Assembly: GCF_042682565.1 (NCBI RefSeq)
Contig: NZ_JBHUIC010000004.1
Direction: 5' to 3' (one strand)
DNA: 64,000 nt
Source: Pistricoccus aurantiacus
Lineage (GTDB): Bacteria > Pseudomonadota > Gammaproteobacteria > Pseudomonadales > Halomonadaceae
Part shown: in pieces, positions 17,805 to 26,821 of the stretch
Layout of the letters: the number at the start of each line of letters is the position of its first letter
Numbering within the stretch: the first letter of the stretch is position 1
The notes under the pieces: model-generated
Told to the model about the DNA's origin: nothing
What the model saw: the letters and a program-made list of their open reading frames with translations, nothing else
Database searches by the model: none
Position numbers and translations under genes: made by a program

Positions 17805-18671
17805 ATGAAGAAATCGACTACTGGATTGCTGATTGGTTCCGCTATAGCGGTTGGCCTTTCCGGCTGCGCCAGCTCAGCATCGCAGTCATCCTCTCAGAGC
17901 TCGGCTTCCAGCGACGCCTGGTATCAGCATCCGCTGGTCTGCGGTGTGGCGGGCAGCTTGATTGGTGGCGGTATCGGTTATGCCACCAGCAGCGATTCCG
18001 ATGAGGACAAAGGTGCTTCCATTGGTGCCGTTCTGGGTGCGCCTATCGGTGCCATGCTGTGTGCCGATACCTCGCCCAAGAAAGCTCAGCAGTGTCCGAC
18101 CTATCAGGGTGACATTCCTGCCGGTGTCGCCACCGATGCCCAAGGCTGCCCGCTGGATTCCGACGGCGACGGTGTGCCGGACTTCCGCGATCAGTGCCCG
18201 GGTACTCCCGCCGGTGTCCAGGTCGATGCAAGCGGCTGCCCGCTGGATTCCGACGGCGACGGTGTGCCGGACTACATGGACCAGTGCCCGAACACCCCGG
18301 CAGGCGCCAAGGTAAACGCCCTGGGCTGTGAAGCCGACCTCGTACTGCGTGACGTTACCTTCGAGTTCGACTCCGCCAAGCTGACCTCTCAAGCGGAGCG
18401 CATACTTGACGATGTAGCCGACAAGCTGCGCGGCAACGAGAACGTGCGTATCCGTATCGAAGGCCACACCGACTCCGTGGGCGACGCGGAATACAACCTG
18501 AATCTTTCTCAGCGTCGTGCGGACTCCGTGTCAGATTATCTGAGTAGTCAAGGAGTTGATGCAAGACGCATGAAGACAGTCGGCTATGGCGAGACCCAGC
18601 CGATCGCGAGTAATGATACTCAAGCAGGTCGTGCGGAGAACCGTCGCGTCGAACTGGGCGAGTGGAAATAA
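17805..18671 (+). CDS. OmpA-family lipoprotein with calcium-type repeats
   Basis: A 288-residue outer-membrane lipoprotein. The signal peptide ends in a lipobox (VGLSGC, cysteine near residue 22). A serine-rich linker and a glycine-zipper-like segment (GSLIGGGIGYATS) follow. Two thrombospondin type 3-like repeats (LDSDGDGVPDFRDQCPGTPAG and its near copy) occupy about residues 120-175 and probably bind calcium. The C-terminal OmpA domain (FEFDSAKL, then IRIEGHTDSVGDAEYN and LSQRRADSVSDYL) binds peptidoglycan. AAGGAG precedes the ATG at 17805, and a strong terminator follows. Probable role: tethering outer membrane to cell wall. Confidence 0.9.
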   Translation: MKKSTTGLLIGSAIAVGLSGCASSASQSSSQSSASSDAWYQHPLVCGVAGSLIGGGIGYATSSDSDEDKGASIGAVLGAPIGAMLCADTSPKKAQQCPTYQGDIPAGVATDAQGCPLDSDGDGVPDFRDQCPGTPAGVQVDASGCPLDSDGDGVPDYMDQCPNTPAGAKVNALGCEADLVLRDVTFEFDSAKLTSQAERILDDVADKLRGNENVRIRIEGHTDSVGDAEYNLNLSQRRADSVSDYLSSQGVDARRMKTVGYGETQPIASNDTQAGRAENRRVELGEWK

Positions 18672-18723
18672 TCCGTTAAAGCTCGTTCACAAGCAGCGCA
18701 GATAGTTTCCTATCGTGTCATCC

Positions 18724-18755
18724 AAGGGGCGCCAGACTGGCGCCCCTTCTTTCCA
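18724..18755 (+). terminator. Rho-independent terminator
   Basis: A near-perfect hairpin, AAGGGGCGCCAG (18724-18735) pairing with CTGGCGCCCCTT (18737-18748), is followed by CTTTCC. It separates the OmpA-type lipoprotein from thrS. Confidence 0.85.
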
Positions 18756-18822
18756 TTACTCATTCAAGCCTCGCGCATGTCGTCCCTGGTATGGATGACC
18801 ACTGCGTTCAAGGAAGTCCTTA

Positions 18823-20721
18823 ATGCCAACCGTTACATTGCCTGACGGCAGTCAAAGATCTTTTGAAGCGCCCCTCTCGATCATGGATATCGCCGAATCC
18901 ATTGGCCCCGGTCTGGCCAAGGCCTGCGTGGCGGGCAAGATCGATGGCACCCTCGTCGATGCGGCGGATATCATCGAGAATGATGCCCGAGTAGCCATCG
19001 TCACCGCCCGGGATCCGGAAGGGCTGGATATCATTCGCCATTCCTGCGCGCACCTGATCGGCCATGCGGTCAAGCAGCTTTATCCGGAGGCCAAGATGGC
19101 CATCGGCCCGGTGATCGAAGACGGCTTCTACTACGATATCGATTTCGGGCGCTCGATCACGCCGGAAGATCTGGCAACGATCGAAGAGCGTATGAAAGCG
19201 CTGATTGACGAGCAGTACGACGTGGTGCGCGAATACGTCGATCGCGACAAGGCCATGGTGACCTTCCTGCATCGCGATGAGCCCTACAAGCAGGAAATCA
19301 TTCGCGACATTCCCGAGGATGCCACCATTCGGTTGTATCACCACAAGGAATACGTCGACATGTGTCGCGGGCCTCACGTGCCCAATACCCGTCATCTCAA
19401 GTCGTTTAAGCTGACCAAGCTGGCCGGCGCCTATTGGCGTGGCGATGCGGAAAACCCCATGCTGACCCGCATCTACGGCACCGCCTGGGGCGACAAGAAA
19501 CAGCTCAAGGCCTATTTGAAGCGCCTCGAAGAAGCCGAGAAGCGTGATCATCGCAAGCTGGCGCGCAGGCTGGATCTTTTTCACCTGCAGGAAGAGGCGC
19601 CGGGCATGGTGTTCTGGCATCCCAATGGCTGGACGATCTACCAGGCCCTCGAGCAGTACATGCGCCGGGTTCAGCGAGAGCACGGCTATCAGGAGATCAA
19701 GACTCCCCAAGTGGTGGATCTTTCCCTGTGGAAGAAGTCCGGTCATTGGGGGCATTACAACGATTTGATGTTCACTACGGAATCGGAAAAGCGCGATTAT
19801 GCTATCAAACCCATGAATTGCCCCTGTCACGTTCAGGTGTTCAATCAGGGCTTGAAAAGCTATCGCGATCTTCCTTTGCGTCTGGCGGAATTCGGCAGTT
19901 GCCACCGCAACGAGCCTTCCGGTTCCCTGCATGGATTGATGCGGGTCCGCGGCTTTACTCAGGACGACGCTCACATCTTCTGCACCGAGCAGCAGATCCA
20001 GTCCGAGGCGGAAGCCTTTATCGCCTTGACCATGCAGGTCTATAAAGACCTTGGCTTCGAGGACGTTGAACTCAAGCTTTCCACCCGACCCGATGATTTC
20101 ATGGGCGAAGCCAAGCTCTGGGACCAGGCTGAGGCTGGGCTTGAAGCCGCGCTCGACGCGACCGGACTCGAATGGGATTTACAGCCCGGAGAGGGCGCTT
20201 TTTACGGCCCCAAGATCGAGTTCGCGCTGCGTGATTGCCTCAATCGAGTGTGGCAGTGTGGTACGCTGCAGCTTGATTTCAATCTCCCTGGGCGTCTGGG
20301 TGCCCAGTTCGTCGATGAAGACGGCGAGCGCAAGACACCGGTCATGCTTCATCGTGCGATCCTGGGATCCTTCGAGCGCTTCATCGGCATCTTGATCGAG
20401 CATTACGCCGGCGCCATGCCCCTGTGGCTGGCACCTCAGCAGGCGGTGGTGATGACCATTACCGACGCTCAGCAGGAATACGCCCGGGAATTGACCCAAC
20501 GCATGCAAAAAAACGGCCTGCGCGTCAAGGCGGACTTGAGGAACGAGAAAATCGGCTTTAAAATCCGGGAGCATACGTTGCAGAAGGTTCCTTATCTCCT
20601 GGTGGTGGGAGACAAGGAAGTCGAAGCGGGAGAAGTGGCGGTAAGAACTCGCAGTGGCGAAGATCTCGGCACCATGACGATCGACGGCCTTCTCGCTCGT
20701 CTCGAACGAGAATTGAGCTGA
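18823..20721 (+). CDS. thrS: Threonine-tRNA ligase
   Basis: A 632-residue cytosolic synthetase that charges tRNA-Thr. Domain order is TGS (about 1-60), editing domain (about 65-225, with HSCAHLIGHAVKQL carrying the HxxxH), class II catalytic core (about 240-530) and anticodon-binding domain. The zinc cysteine lies in PMNCPCHVQVF, motif 2 is FGSCHRNEPSG and motif 3 is HRAILGSFERFIG. Length is standard. It heads the block thrS-infC-rpmI-rplT-pheST-ihfA. Confidence 0.97.
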   Translation: MPTVTLPDGSQRSFEAPLSIMDIAESIGPGLAKACVAGKIDGTLVDAADIIENDARVAIVTARDPEGLDIIRHSCAHLIGHAVKQLYPEAKMAIGPVIEDGFYYDIDFGRSITPEDLATIEERMKALIDEQYDVVREYVDRDKAMVTFLHRDEPYKQEIIRDIPEDATIRLYHHKEYVDMCRGPHVPNTRHLKSFKLTKLAGAYWRGDAENPMLTRIYGTAWGDKKQLKAYLKRLEEAEKRDHRKLARRLDLFHLQEEAPGMVFWHPNGWTIYQALEQYMRRVQREHGYQEIKTPQVVDLSLWKKSGHWGHYNDLMFTTESEKRDYAIKPMNCPCHVQVFNQGLKSYRDLPLRLAEFGSCHRNEPSGSLHGLMRVRGFTQDDAHIFCTEQQIQSEAEAFIALTMQVYKDLGFEDVELKLSTRPDDFMGEAKLWDQAEAGLEAALDATGLEWDLQPGEGAFYGPKIEFALRDCLNRVWQCGTLQLDFNLPGRLGAQFVDEDGERKTPVMLHRAILGSFERFIGILIEHYAGAMPLWLAPQQAVVMTITDAQQEYARELTQRMQKNGLRVKADLRNEKIGFKIREHTLQKVPYLLVVGDKEVEAGEVAVRTRSGEDLGTMTIDGLLARLERELS

Positions 20722-20752
20722 CGACAACGCTAATCAACACGGAGTAGTCACG

Positions 20753-21292
20753 ATCAAGAGAAGCAATCCACGGGGTCGCCCTCAGGAAAAGCGCCCACCA
20801 ATGAACGAGCGTATCAGCGAAGCACAGGTACGGCTTATCGGTAGCGATGGCGAACAGCTTGGCATCGTGCCGACGCCGGAAGCCATCGAACAGGCTGAAG
20901 CCGCTGGTATGGATCTCGTACAAATCTCCAATGCCGATCCCATTGTCTGCAAGATCATGGATTACGGCAAATTCGTCTTCGAGCAGAAGAAGCAGAAAGC
21001 GGCTCAGAAGAAGAAGCAGAAGCAGATTCAGGTCAAGGAAGTCAAATTCCGGCCTGGCACCGACGAAGGGGACTATCAGGTAAAACTCAAGAACCTGGTG
21101 CGTTTCCTCGAAGGTGGCGACAAGGGCAAGGTCACGCTACGTTTTCGCGGTCGCGAGATGGCGCATCAGGATATCGGCCGCAGGCTGATGGAGCGAATCG
21201 CCGGCGATCTCGACGAACTGGCGAATGTGGAGTCCTTCCCGAAAATGGAAGGGCGTCAGATGATCATGATTCTTGCCCCCAAGAAGAAGTGA
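20753..21292 (+). CDS. infC: Translation initiation factor IF-3 (probable ATC start)
   Basis: A 179-residue factor that discriminates start codons and keeps the 30S subunit free. The N domain carries QVRLIGSDGEQLGIV, a lysine-rich linker (KKQKAAQKKKQKQ) follows, and the C domain carries VKFRPGTDEGDYQVKLKN. The conserved basic N-terminal tail (KRSNPRGRPQEKRPP) is recovered only if translation starts at ATC, 20753-20755, with GGAG eight bases before it. Non-AUG starts are the known basis of infC autoregulation. The first ATG, at 20801, would remove 16 conserved residues. Confidence 0.92.
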   Translation: MKRSNPRGRPQEKRPPMNERISEAQVRLIGSDGEQLGIVPTPEAIEQAEAAGMDLVQISNADPIVCKIMDYGKFVFEQKKQKAAQKKKQKQIQVKEVKFRPGTDEGDYQVKLKNLVRFLEGGDKGKVTLRFRGREMAHQDIGRRLMERIAGDLDELANVESFPKMEGRQMIMILAPKKK

Positions 21293-21381
21293 TCCAACGG
21301 CAATCAAACGGGTTCATGGCGCCAGCCAGGCGTCCGAGCCGGCCTTGGGTTTTCTAAAAAACATCGAGCGGAGTTCATCTC

Positions 21382-21576
21382 ATGCCGAAGATCAAGACAA
21401 ACAGGGGCGCCGCCAAGCGCTTCAAGAAGACGGCTAACGGCTTCAAGCACAAGCAGTCGTTTCGTAGCCATATCCTGACCAAGAAGTCCACCAAGCGTAA
21501 GCGTCAGTTGCGCGGGATGAAGCAGGTTCACGATGCGGACAAGGCATTGGTCGCTCGCATGCTGCCCAATCTTTGA
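21382..21576 (+). CDS. rpmI: 50S ribosomal protein L35
   Basis: A 64-residue basic protein of the large ribosomal subunit. The opening MPKIKTNRGAAKRFKKTANG and the closing KALVARMLPNL are typical of L35. Its length is standard and it lies between infC and rplT, the conserved order. In related bacteria this operon is repressed by L20 binding to mRNA upstream of rpmI; no such structure was demonstrated here by eye. Confidence 0.96.
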   Translation: MPKIKTNRGAAKRFKKTANGFKHKQSFRSHILTKKSTKRKRQLRGMKQVHDADKALVARMLPNL

Positions 21577-21612
21577 TCGCTGGTCGACCTTATTTAACGT
21601 CAGGAGAAAGTT

Positions 21613-21966
21613 ATGACTCGTGTCAAGCGTGGCGTCGTGGCACGTCGCCGTCACAAGAAGATTCTCAAGCAGGCCAAGGGCTATTACGGCGCTCGGTCTC
21701 GTGTGTTTCGCGTCGCCAAGCAGGCGGTCATCAAGGCAGGTCAGTATGCCTACCGTGACCGCCGTCAGCGCAAGCGCCAGTTTCGTGCGCTGTGGATCGC
21801 CCGTATCAATGCCGCGGCGCGTCAGAACGGTCTGTCTTACAGCCGTTTCATCGCTGGCTTGAGGCAAGCGGGTATCGAGATCGACCGCAAGGTGCTAGCG
21901 GATCTCGCCGTTCACGAAAAAGTAGCCTTTGCCGCCATCGTCGAGAAGGCTAAAGCGGCTCAGTAA
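21613..21966 (+). CDS. rplT: 50S ribosomal protein L20
   Basis: A 117-residue basic protein needed early in large-subunit assembly. The family start (TRVKRGVVARRRHKKILKQA) and the central YAYRDRRQRKRQFRALWIAR are both present. GGAGAAAG precedes the ATG. A strong terminator-like hairpin lies between it and pheS. Confidence 0.96.
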   Translation: MTRVKRGVVARRRHKKILKQAKGYYGARSRVFRVAKQAVIKAGQYAYRDRRQRKRQFRALWIARINAAARQNGLSYSRFIAGLRQAGIEIDRKVLADLAVHEKVAFAAIVEKAKAAQ

Positions 21967-22017
21967 GTGAACCGACCATGAAATCGTGCTGGTGAGACTG
22001 GTGCGGTTGACAAGGTT

Positions 22018-22053
22018 ACAGGGGAAGAGTCGTCACTCTTCCCCTGTTTTTTT
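22018..22053 (+). terminator. Terminator or attenuator between rplT and pheS
   Basis: ACAGGGGAAGAGT (22018-22030) pairs perfectly with ACTCTTCCCCTGT (22035-22047) around the loop CGTC and runs into seven Ts. pheST in E. coli is attenuated at the equivalent place, but no phenylalanine-rich leader peptide is visible upstream here: the only short ORF reads MKSCW. It may simply end the ribosomal-protein transcript. Confidence 0.85.
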
Positions 22054-22078
22054 ATGACTACCTTGCGGAGCTTACAGG

Positions 22079-23098
22079 ATGGAACATCTTCCTACTCTGG
22101 TCGCCGAAGCGCGGGATGCCATCGAAACGGCGCAGGACAAGCCAGCCCTTGATGAAGTGCGGGTACGCTATCTCGGCAAGAAGGGCAAAATCACCGGCCT
22201 GCTCAAGGGATTGGGTAAACTGCCGGCGGAGGAGCGCCCCGAGGCGGGGGGGCGTATCAATCAGGCCAAGCAAAAGCTCGAAGCGGAACTCGAGGCGCGT
22301 CGCCAGACCCTGACACAGGCGGATCTGGACAAGCGGCTGGCCCGGGAGCGCCTGGATGTCACCTTGCCGGGGAGAGGCCAGACCAGCGGTGGATTGCACC
22401 CCGTCACTCGTACCTTGGAGCGTATCGAGGATCTATTCACGCGGATTGGTTATGACGTCGCCACGGGTCCGGAGATCGAGGACGATTATCATAACTTCGA
22501 GGCGCTGAATATCCCGGCGCATCACCCGGCGCGAGGCATGGCGGATACCTTCTACTTCGATGCGACTCGCTTGTTGCGTACTCATACCTCACCGGTGCAG
22601 GTGCGGACCATGCAGGAAACCGCGCCGCCGATTCGCATCGTCTGTCCTGGGCGTGTTTACCGTAGCGATTCGGATCTGACTCATACGCCGATGTTTCATC
22701 AGGTCGAAGGCTTGTTGGTGGATGAAGACGTGAGCTTTGCGGATCTCAAAGGCACCATCGAGGATTTCCTGCACGCCTTCTTCGAGCGCATCGATCTTTC
22801 CGTGCGCTTTCGGCCTTCCTATTTCCCCTTCACCGAGCCATCCGCGGAAGTTGATATCCAGTGCGTGATGTGCAGCGGCAAGGGCTGTCGCGTGTGCTCC
22901 CATAGCGGCTGGCTGGAGGTCATGGGCTGCGGCATGGTGCATCCCCGAGTGTTCGAATATTCCGGCATCGACAACGAGCGCTATCAGGGCTTCGCCTTCG
23001 GCATGGGCGCGGAGCGCCTGGCCATGCTGCGCTATGGGGTCAACGATCTGCGGCTGTTCTTCGAGAACGATCTGCGTTTCCTTCGCCAATTTGCTTAA
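22079..23098 (+). CDS. pheS: Phenylalanine-tRNA ligase alpha subunit
   Basis: A 339-residue catalytic subunit of the alpha2-beta2 enzyme that charges tRNA-Phe. The N-terminal 90 residues form the coiled-coil that contacts tRNA. The class II core shows motif 2 (RIVCPGRVYRSD), the segment PSAEVDIQCVMC with nearby cysteines (CSGKGCRVC), and motif 3 (GFAFGMGAERLAMLRYG). It is followed by pheT after 24 bases. Confidence 0.96.
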   Translation: MEHLPTLVAEARDAIETAQDKPALDEVRVRYLGKKGKITGLLKGLGKLPAEERPEAGGRINQAKQKLEAELEARRQTLTQADLDKRLARERLDVTLPGRGQTSGGLHPVTRTLERIEDLFTRIGYDVATGPEIEDDYHNFEALNIPAHHPARGMADTFYFDATRLLRTHTSPVQVRTMQETAPPIRIVCPGRVYRSDSDLTHTPMFHQVEGLLVDEDVSFADLKGTIEDFLHAFFERIDLSVRFRPSYFPFTEPSAEVDIQCVMCSGKGCRVCSHSGWLEVMGCGMVHPRVFEYSGIDNERYQGFAFGMGAERLAMLRYGVNDLRLFFENDLRFLRQFA

Positions 23099-23122
23099 GA
23101 CGTACAAGAGACAGGATTTGCC

Positions 23123-25504
23123 ATGAAATTTTCCGAACTGTGGCTGCGCGAATGGGTGTCACCGCAGCGCTCGACCCAGGCCTTGGCCGATCAGATCACC
23201 ATGGCGGGTCTCGAAGTTGATGGGCTGGAGCCGGTGGCTGCTGCGTTCAGTGGCGTCGTGATCGCGGAAGTCGTCGATAAAATGTCACACCCGGACGCGG
23301 ACAAGCTCAGTGTCTGCCAGGTCGAGGACGGTAGCGACGAGCCGGTTCAAGTGGTATGCGGCGCGCCCAATGTGGCGGTGGGTCAAAAGGTCGCTTTTGC
23401 TCGAGTCGGCGCGGTACTGCCTGGGGATTTCAAGATCAAGAAGGCCAAGCTGCGGGGCATGCAGTCCAGAGGCATGATCTGTTCCGCCTCGGAACTTGGA
23501 CTCGAGGAAGGTGTTTCTGAGGGCATCCTCGAACTCGATGCCGCAGCACCGGTGGGCCAGGATTTTCGTGAGTGGATGGGGCTTGACGACGTTGCCATCG
23601 AAATCGATCTGACGCCCAATCGCGGTGACTGCCTGAGCGTCAAGGGGGTAGCCCGGGAGGTGGGGGTACTCAATCGACTGCCCTTGCAGGAGGCACCAAC
23701 CTTTGCCGTGGAAATCGTTCACGACGACGAGTTTCCCATCGAAATAAAGGATTCGACGCACTGCCCGCGCTATCTGGGCCGTGTGATCAAGAATGTCAAC
23801 CTCAAGGCGGAAACGCCGTCCTGGATGGTAGAACGCCTGCGGCGCAGCGGCCTGCGCTCCATCGATCCGGTGGTGGATATCACCAATTACGTGATGCTGG
23901 AGCTTGGGCAACCGCTGCATGCCTTCGATCGCGCCAACCTCCAGGAGCGCATTGAGGTGCGGCTAGCCCGGGAAGGCGAGCGCCTGGTATTGCTGGACGG
24001 CCAGGAGATTACCTTGAACGGCGATACCCTGGTGATCGCGGATGCGGGCGGGGCGCTTGCCATTGCCGGTGTCATGGGCGGCGAGCATTCCGGCGTCACC
24101 GCGCAGACTCGGGATGTCTTTCTGGAAGCGGCCTTTTTCACACCCCTGGCGGTAGCGGGGCAGGCGCGTACTTACGGCTTGCACACGGATGCTTCTCATC
24201 GTTTCGAGCGTGGTGTGGATCCTGAATTGCCTCGTCAGGCCATGGAGCGGGCCACTGGCCTGCTGCTGTCGATTACCGGCGGTGACCCCGGCCCCATCAG
24301 CGACGTGACCGATTGCCAGGCGCTGCCGTCGGTTGCTTCCATCACCCTGCGCGCCGAACGCCTCGAACAAGCCTTGAGCATGGCGCTTGGCAGCGATGAG
24401 GTCGTGGATATTCTCGAACGCCTGGGCATGGATGTCAGAGGTGATGGCTCGACTTGGCAGGTCGAAGTGCCGAGCTGGCGTTTCGACCTGCGCATTGAAG
24501 AAGACCTGATCGAAGAGCTTGCGCGCATCTACGGCTATAATCGTCTTCCGGTGCGTCGTCCCAGTGCGCGTCTCGAGTTACGTCCGGATAATGAAAGTCG
24601 CCGCCCCTTGAAACGTTTGCGTCGTCAACTGGTGGCGCGAGGTTATCAGGAAGCCATCACTTACAGCTTTGTCTCCTCCCAATGGCAGGAAACGCTGTTG
24701 CCGGAAGCCGTTTCGCCGGTATTGGCCAATCCGATTTCCAGCGATATGGCGGTCATGCGGGCCAGTCTGCTCCCCGGGCTTCTCAAGGCGCTGGAGTACA
24801 ATCTCAATCGCCAGCAGAATCGCGTACGCCTGTTCGAGACTGGACTGGTCTTTCGCGGTGACCTCGATGATCTCGAGCAGATCCCGATGCTGGGTGCCTT
24901 GGCCTGCGGCCTGAGGGAACCGGAAGGCTGGGCGGCTAGCCGAGAGACAGTGGATTTCTTCGATCTCAAGGGAGACCTGGAAAGTCTGCTCGGCGTCAAT
25001 CGAGGCGACGTCAGCTGGCGTTTCGAGCCTGCGCAACATCCGGCGCTTCATCCGGGGCAGACCGCGCGACTCTTGTATCGCGGTCAGGAGGCCGGCTGGA
25101 TAGGCGCCCTGCACCCGGCGATTCGAGACAAGCTTGGTCTCAAGGCAGATGCACTGCTGTTCGAAGTGCGTCTGGAGGCGCTTGCCCAGGGCCGGCTGCC
25201 GGCCTTTTCCGCGCTTTCCCGCTACCCCGAGGTGCGTCGCGATCTGGCGCTTCTGGTCAAGGAAGACCTGCCGGTTCAGGATTTGCTCGATTGCCTGCGT
25301 GAACAAGCGGGCGAGTGGCTGACGGATATTACGCTGTTCGACGTCTATCGGGGCAAGGGAATCGAGCCGGGCAGCAAGAGTCTTGCCCTGGGCTTGACCT
25401 GGCAGCATCCTTCGCGCACGCTTAATGACGATGAAATCAACCAGTTAGTCGATGTCATCATCACTGAATCGGAGCAGCGCTTCGGGGCCAGGTTGAGAGG
25501 CTAG
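23123..25504 (+). CDS. pheT: Phenylalanine-tRNA ligase beta subunit
   Basis: A 793-residue subunit that edits mischarged Tyr-tRNA-Phe and binds tRNA. Domain order: N-terminal fold, tRNA-binding OB domain (about 40-150, SHPDADKLSVCQV), B3/B4 editing domain (about 205-380, with FLEAAFFTP), B5 domain (about 400-475), a catalytic-like core and a C-terminal anticodon-binding domain (about 700-793, LSRYPEVRRDLALLV). Length is standard for gammaproteobacteria. Confidence 0.96.
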   Translation: MKFSELWLREWVSPQRSTQALADQITMAGLEVDGLEPVAAAFSGVVIAEVVDKMSHPDADKLSVCQVEDGSDEPVQVVCGAPNVAVGQKVAFARVGAVLPGDFKIKKAKLRGMQSRGMICSASELGLEEGVSEGILELDAAAPVGQDFREWMGLDDVAIEIDLTPNRGDCLSVKGVAREVGVLNRLPLQEAPTFAVEIVHDDEFPIEIKDSTHCPRYLGRVIKNVNLKAETPSWMVERLRRSGLRSIDPVVDITNYVMLELGQPLHAFDRANLQERIEVRLAREGERLVLLDGQEITLNGDTLVIADAGGALAIAGVMGGEHSGVTAQTRDVFLEAAFFTPLAVAGQARTYGLHTDASHRFERGVDPELPRQAMERATGLLLSITGGDPGPISDVTDCQALPSVASITLRAERLEQALSMALGSDEVVDILERLGMDVRGDGSTWQVEVPSWRFDLRIEEDLIEELARIYGYNRLPVRRPSARLELRPDNESRRPLKRLRRQLVARGYQEAITYSFVSSQWQETLLPEAVSPVLANPISSDMAVMRASLLPGLLKALEYNLNRQQNRVRLFETGLVFRGDLDDLEQIPMLGALACGLREPEGWAASRETVDFFDLKGDLESLLGVNRGDVSWRFEPAQHPALHPGQTARLLYRGQEAGWIGALHPAIRDKLGLKADALLFEVRLEALAQGRLPAFSALSRYPEVRRDLALLVKEDLPVQDLLDCLREQAGEWLTDITLFDVYRGKGIEPGSKSLALGLTWQHPSRTLNDDEINQLVDVIITESEQRFGARLRG

Positions 25505-25569
25505 GCTGATTTTAGAACCAGGCCGGTCGATCTGGCGAAAGCATTGCGAGTGGGCACGAGGAGCGGGGT

Positions 25570-25875
25570 ATGGGTGCGTTGACCAAGGCTGAACTTGCCG
25601 AACACCTGCATGTGGAGCTTGGCTTCTCCAAGCGCGAAGCCAAGGTGATGGTCGAGACGTTTTTCGACGAGATACGGTCCTGCTTGCGAGAGAACGAACA
25701 GGTCAAGTTGTCCGGTTTCGGCAACTTCGACCTTCGTGACAAACGCGAGCGCCCGGGACGCAATCCCAAGACTGGCGAGGAGATTCCCATTTCCGCTCGC
25801 CGTGTCGTTACCTTTCGTCCGGGTCAAAAATTGAAAAGCCGTGTCGAGGATTACAAAGGAGAGGCGCAGCTTTAA
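25570..25875 (+). CDS. ihfA: Integration host factor subunit alpha
   Basis: A 101-residue DNA-bending protein that pairs with IhfB. The start MGALTKAELAEHL, the central VKLSGFGNFDLRDKRERPGR with the beta-arm proline in GRNPKTGE, and the C-terminal VTFRPGQKLKSRVE are all characteristic. It closes the thrS-pheT block, as in E. coli. A hairpin terminator follows 30 bases later. Confidence 0.95.
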   Translation: MGALTKAELAEHLHVELGFSKREAKVMVETFFDEIRSCLRENEQVKLSGFGNFDLRDKRERPGRNPKTGEEIPISARRVVTFRPGQKLKSRVEDYKGEAQL

Positions 25876-25905
25876 GCCTTTCTTGTCGACACGTTGCTTT
25901 TATTG

Positions 25906-25944
25906 ACGCCACTTTGCCTAGGGAAGAGTGGCGTTGCTTTTTAT
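25906..25944 (+). terminator. Rho-independent terminator after ihfA
   Basis: ACGCCACT (25906-25913) pairs with AGTGGCGT (25927-25934) and is followed by TGCTTTTTAT. It separates ihfA from the convergent DUF2788 gene. Confidence 0.8.
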
Positions 25945-25952
25945 ATCGGATG

Positions 25953-26159
25953 CTAGATTCCGCCTTGTTCCAGAAAATACGTGATGACCACCTTGGCCAC
26001 ATAACCCAGCATGCCGGCGCCGAGCACCAGGAAGAGCATCAGGGTGCCGAACCGGCCGGCCCTGGACTTGCGCGCCAGATCCCAAATGATGAAACACATG
26101 AACACAATCAACCCACCGATCATGATGGGTGTAATCCAGGCGTTGAAGGTGGCTTCCAT
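25953..26159 (-). CDS. DUF2788-type small membrane protein
   Basis: A 68-residue protein with two transmembrane helices (about 8-30 and 39-60) separated by a basic loop (DLARKSRAGRFG). It resembles DUF2788, a gammaproteobacterial family of unknown function. The ATG at 26159 follows AAGGAG; a longer in-frame start at 26186 lacks one. It faces ihfA and diverges from the flavodoxin gene. Confidence 0.75.
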   Translation of the reverse strand: MEATFNAWITPIMIGGLIVFMCFIIWDLARKSRAGRFGTLMLFLVLGAGMLGYVAKVVITYFLEQGGI

Positions 26160-26350
26160 GCTGACTCCTTGAAATGACCTGTCCAAAACAGTGAATTATA
26201 ACGCAGTGGTGGCTTCTTAATAATGTAGTGGCGGCTTAGGTTTCTTCTCTTGCCTCCCTGCTGGCGGCCCTTTGCCAGCTCTTTACCAAAATATGGCGGT
26301 CGGGCCGGGTATGCTAATATCGGCGCAAATTTTTCAAGCAAGGCAGTCTT

Positions 26351-26821
26351 ATGTCGATGTTGAAGATCTTCGTAGGCACCATGTACGGTGGCGCTCTGGA
26401 TGTGGCGGAGCAGGTCAAGCCGCTTTTCGAGGAGGCGGGTTTCGATGTTGAGATTCTCGAACAGCCGGAGCTCACGGATTTAACGGAGCCTATGCCCGAA
26501 CTGGCTTTATTCTGTGTCTCCACCACGGGGAGCGGCGACTATCCGGGTAATTTCGTGCCTTTCGCCCGCGCTATTGAAGAACAGGGCCCGGATCTTGGCG
26601 CGCTGCGCTACGGCCTGATCGCCTTGGGCGATAGTTCCTACGGCGATACCTTTTGCGGCTCCGGTCGCGCCTTGGATACCTTGCTGAGGGAATACGGCGC
26701 TACTCGGCTGGGAGAACGCCTGGAGGTCGATGCCATGGAAACTTTCATGGCGGATGATGCGGCCATTCCTTGGGTAGAAGAATGGATCGAAAGCCAGCAG
26801 CTCAAGGGAAACAAGACATGA
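26351..26821 (+). CDS. MioC-like flavodoxin
   Basis: A 156-residue single-domain flavoprotein. The FMN phosphate loop is GTMYGGALDVAEQ near residues 9-21; later contacts are STTGSGDYPGN (about 57-67) and ALGDSSYGDTFCGSG (about 97-111). It fits the short flavodoxin group that includes MioC, an electron donor in E. coli, rather than the long nif-type flavodoxins. Its stop overlaps the next gene (ATGA), linking it to an unknown membrane protein. Confidence 0.88.
   Translation: MSMLKIFVGTMYGGALDVAEQVKPLFEEAGFDVEILEQPELTDLTEPMPELALFCVSTTGSGDYPGNFVPFARAIEEQGPDLGALRYGLIALGDSSYGDTFCGSGRALDTLLREYGATRLGERLEVDAMETFMADDAAIPWVEEWIESQQLKGNKT

Noticed and set aside
21967..22078. Phenylalanine leader peptide for pheST attenuation
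   Set aside because: The hairpin is strong, but the only short ORF before it (MKSCW) has no phenylalanine codons.
23123..25504. Frameshift or domain loss in pheT
   Set aside because: The reading frame is continuous and all domains are present at the expected length.
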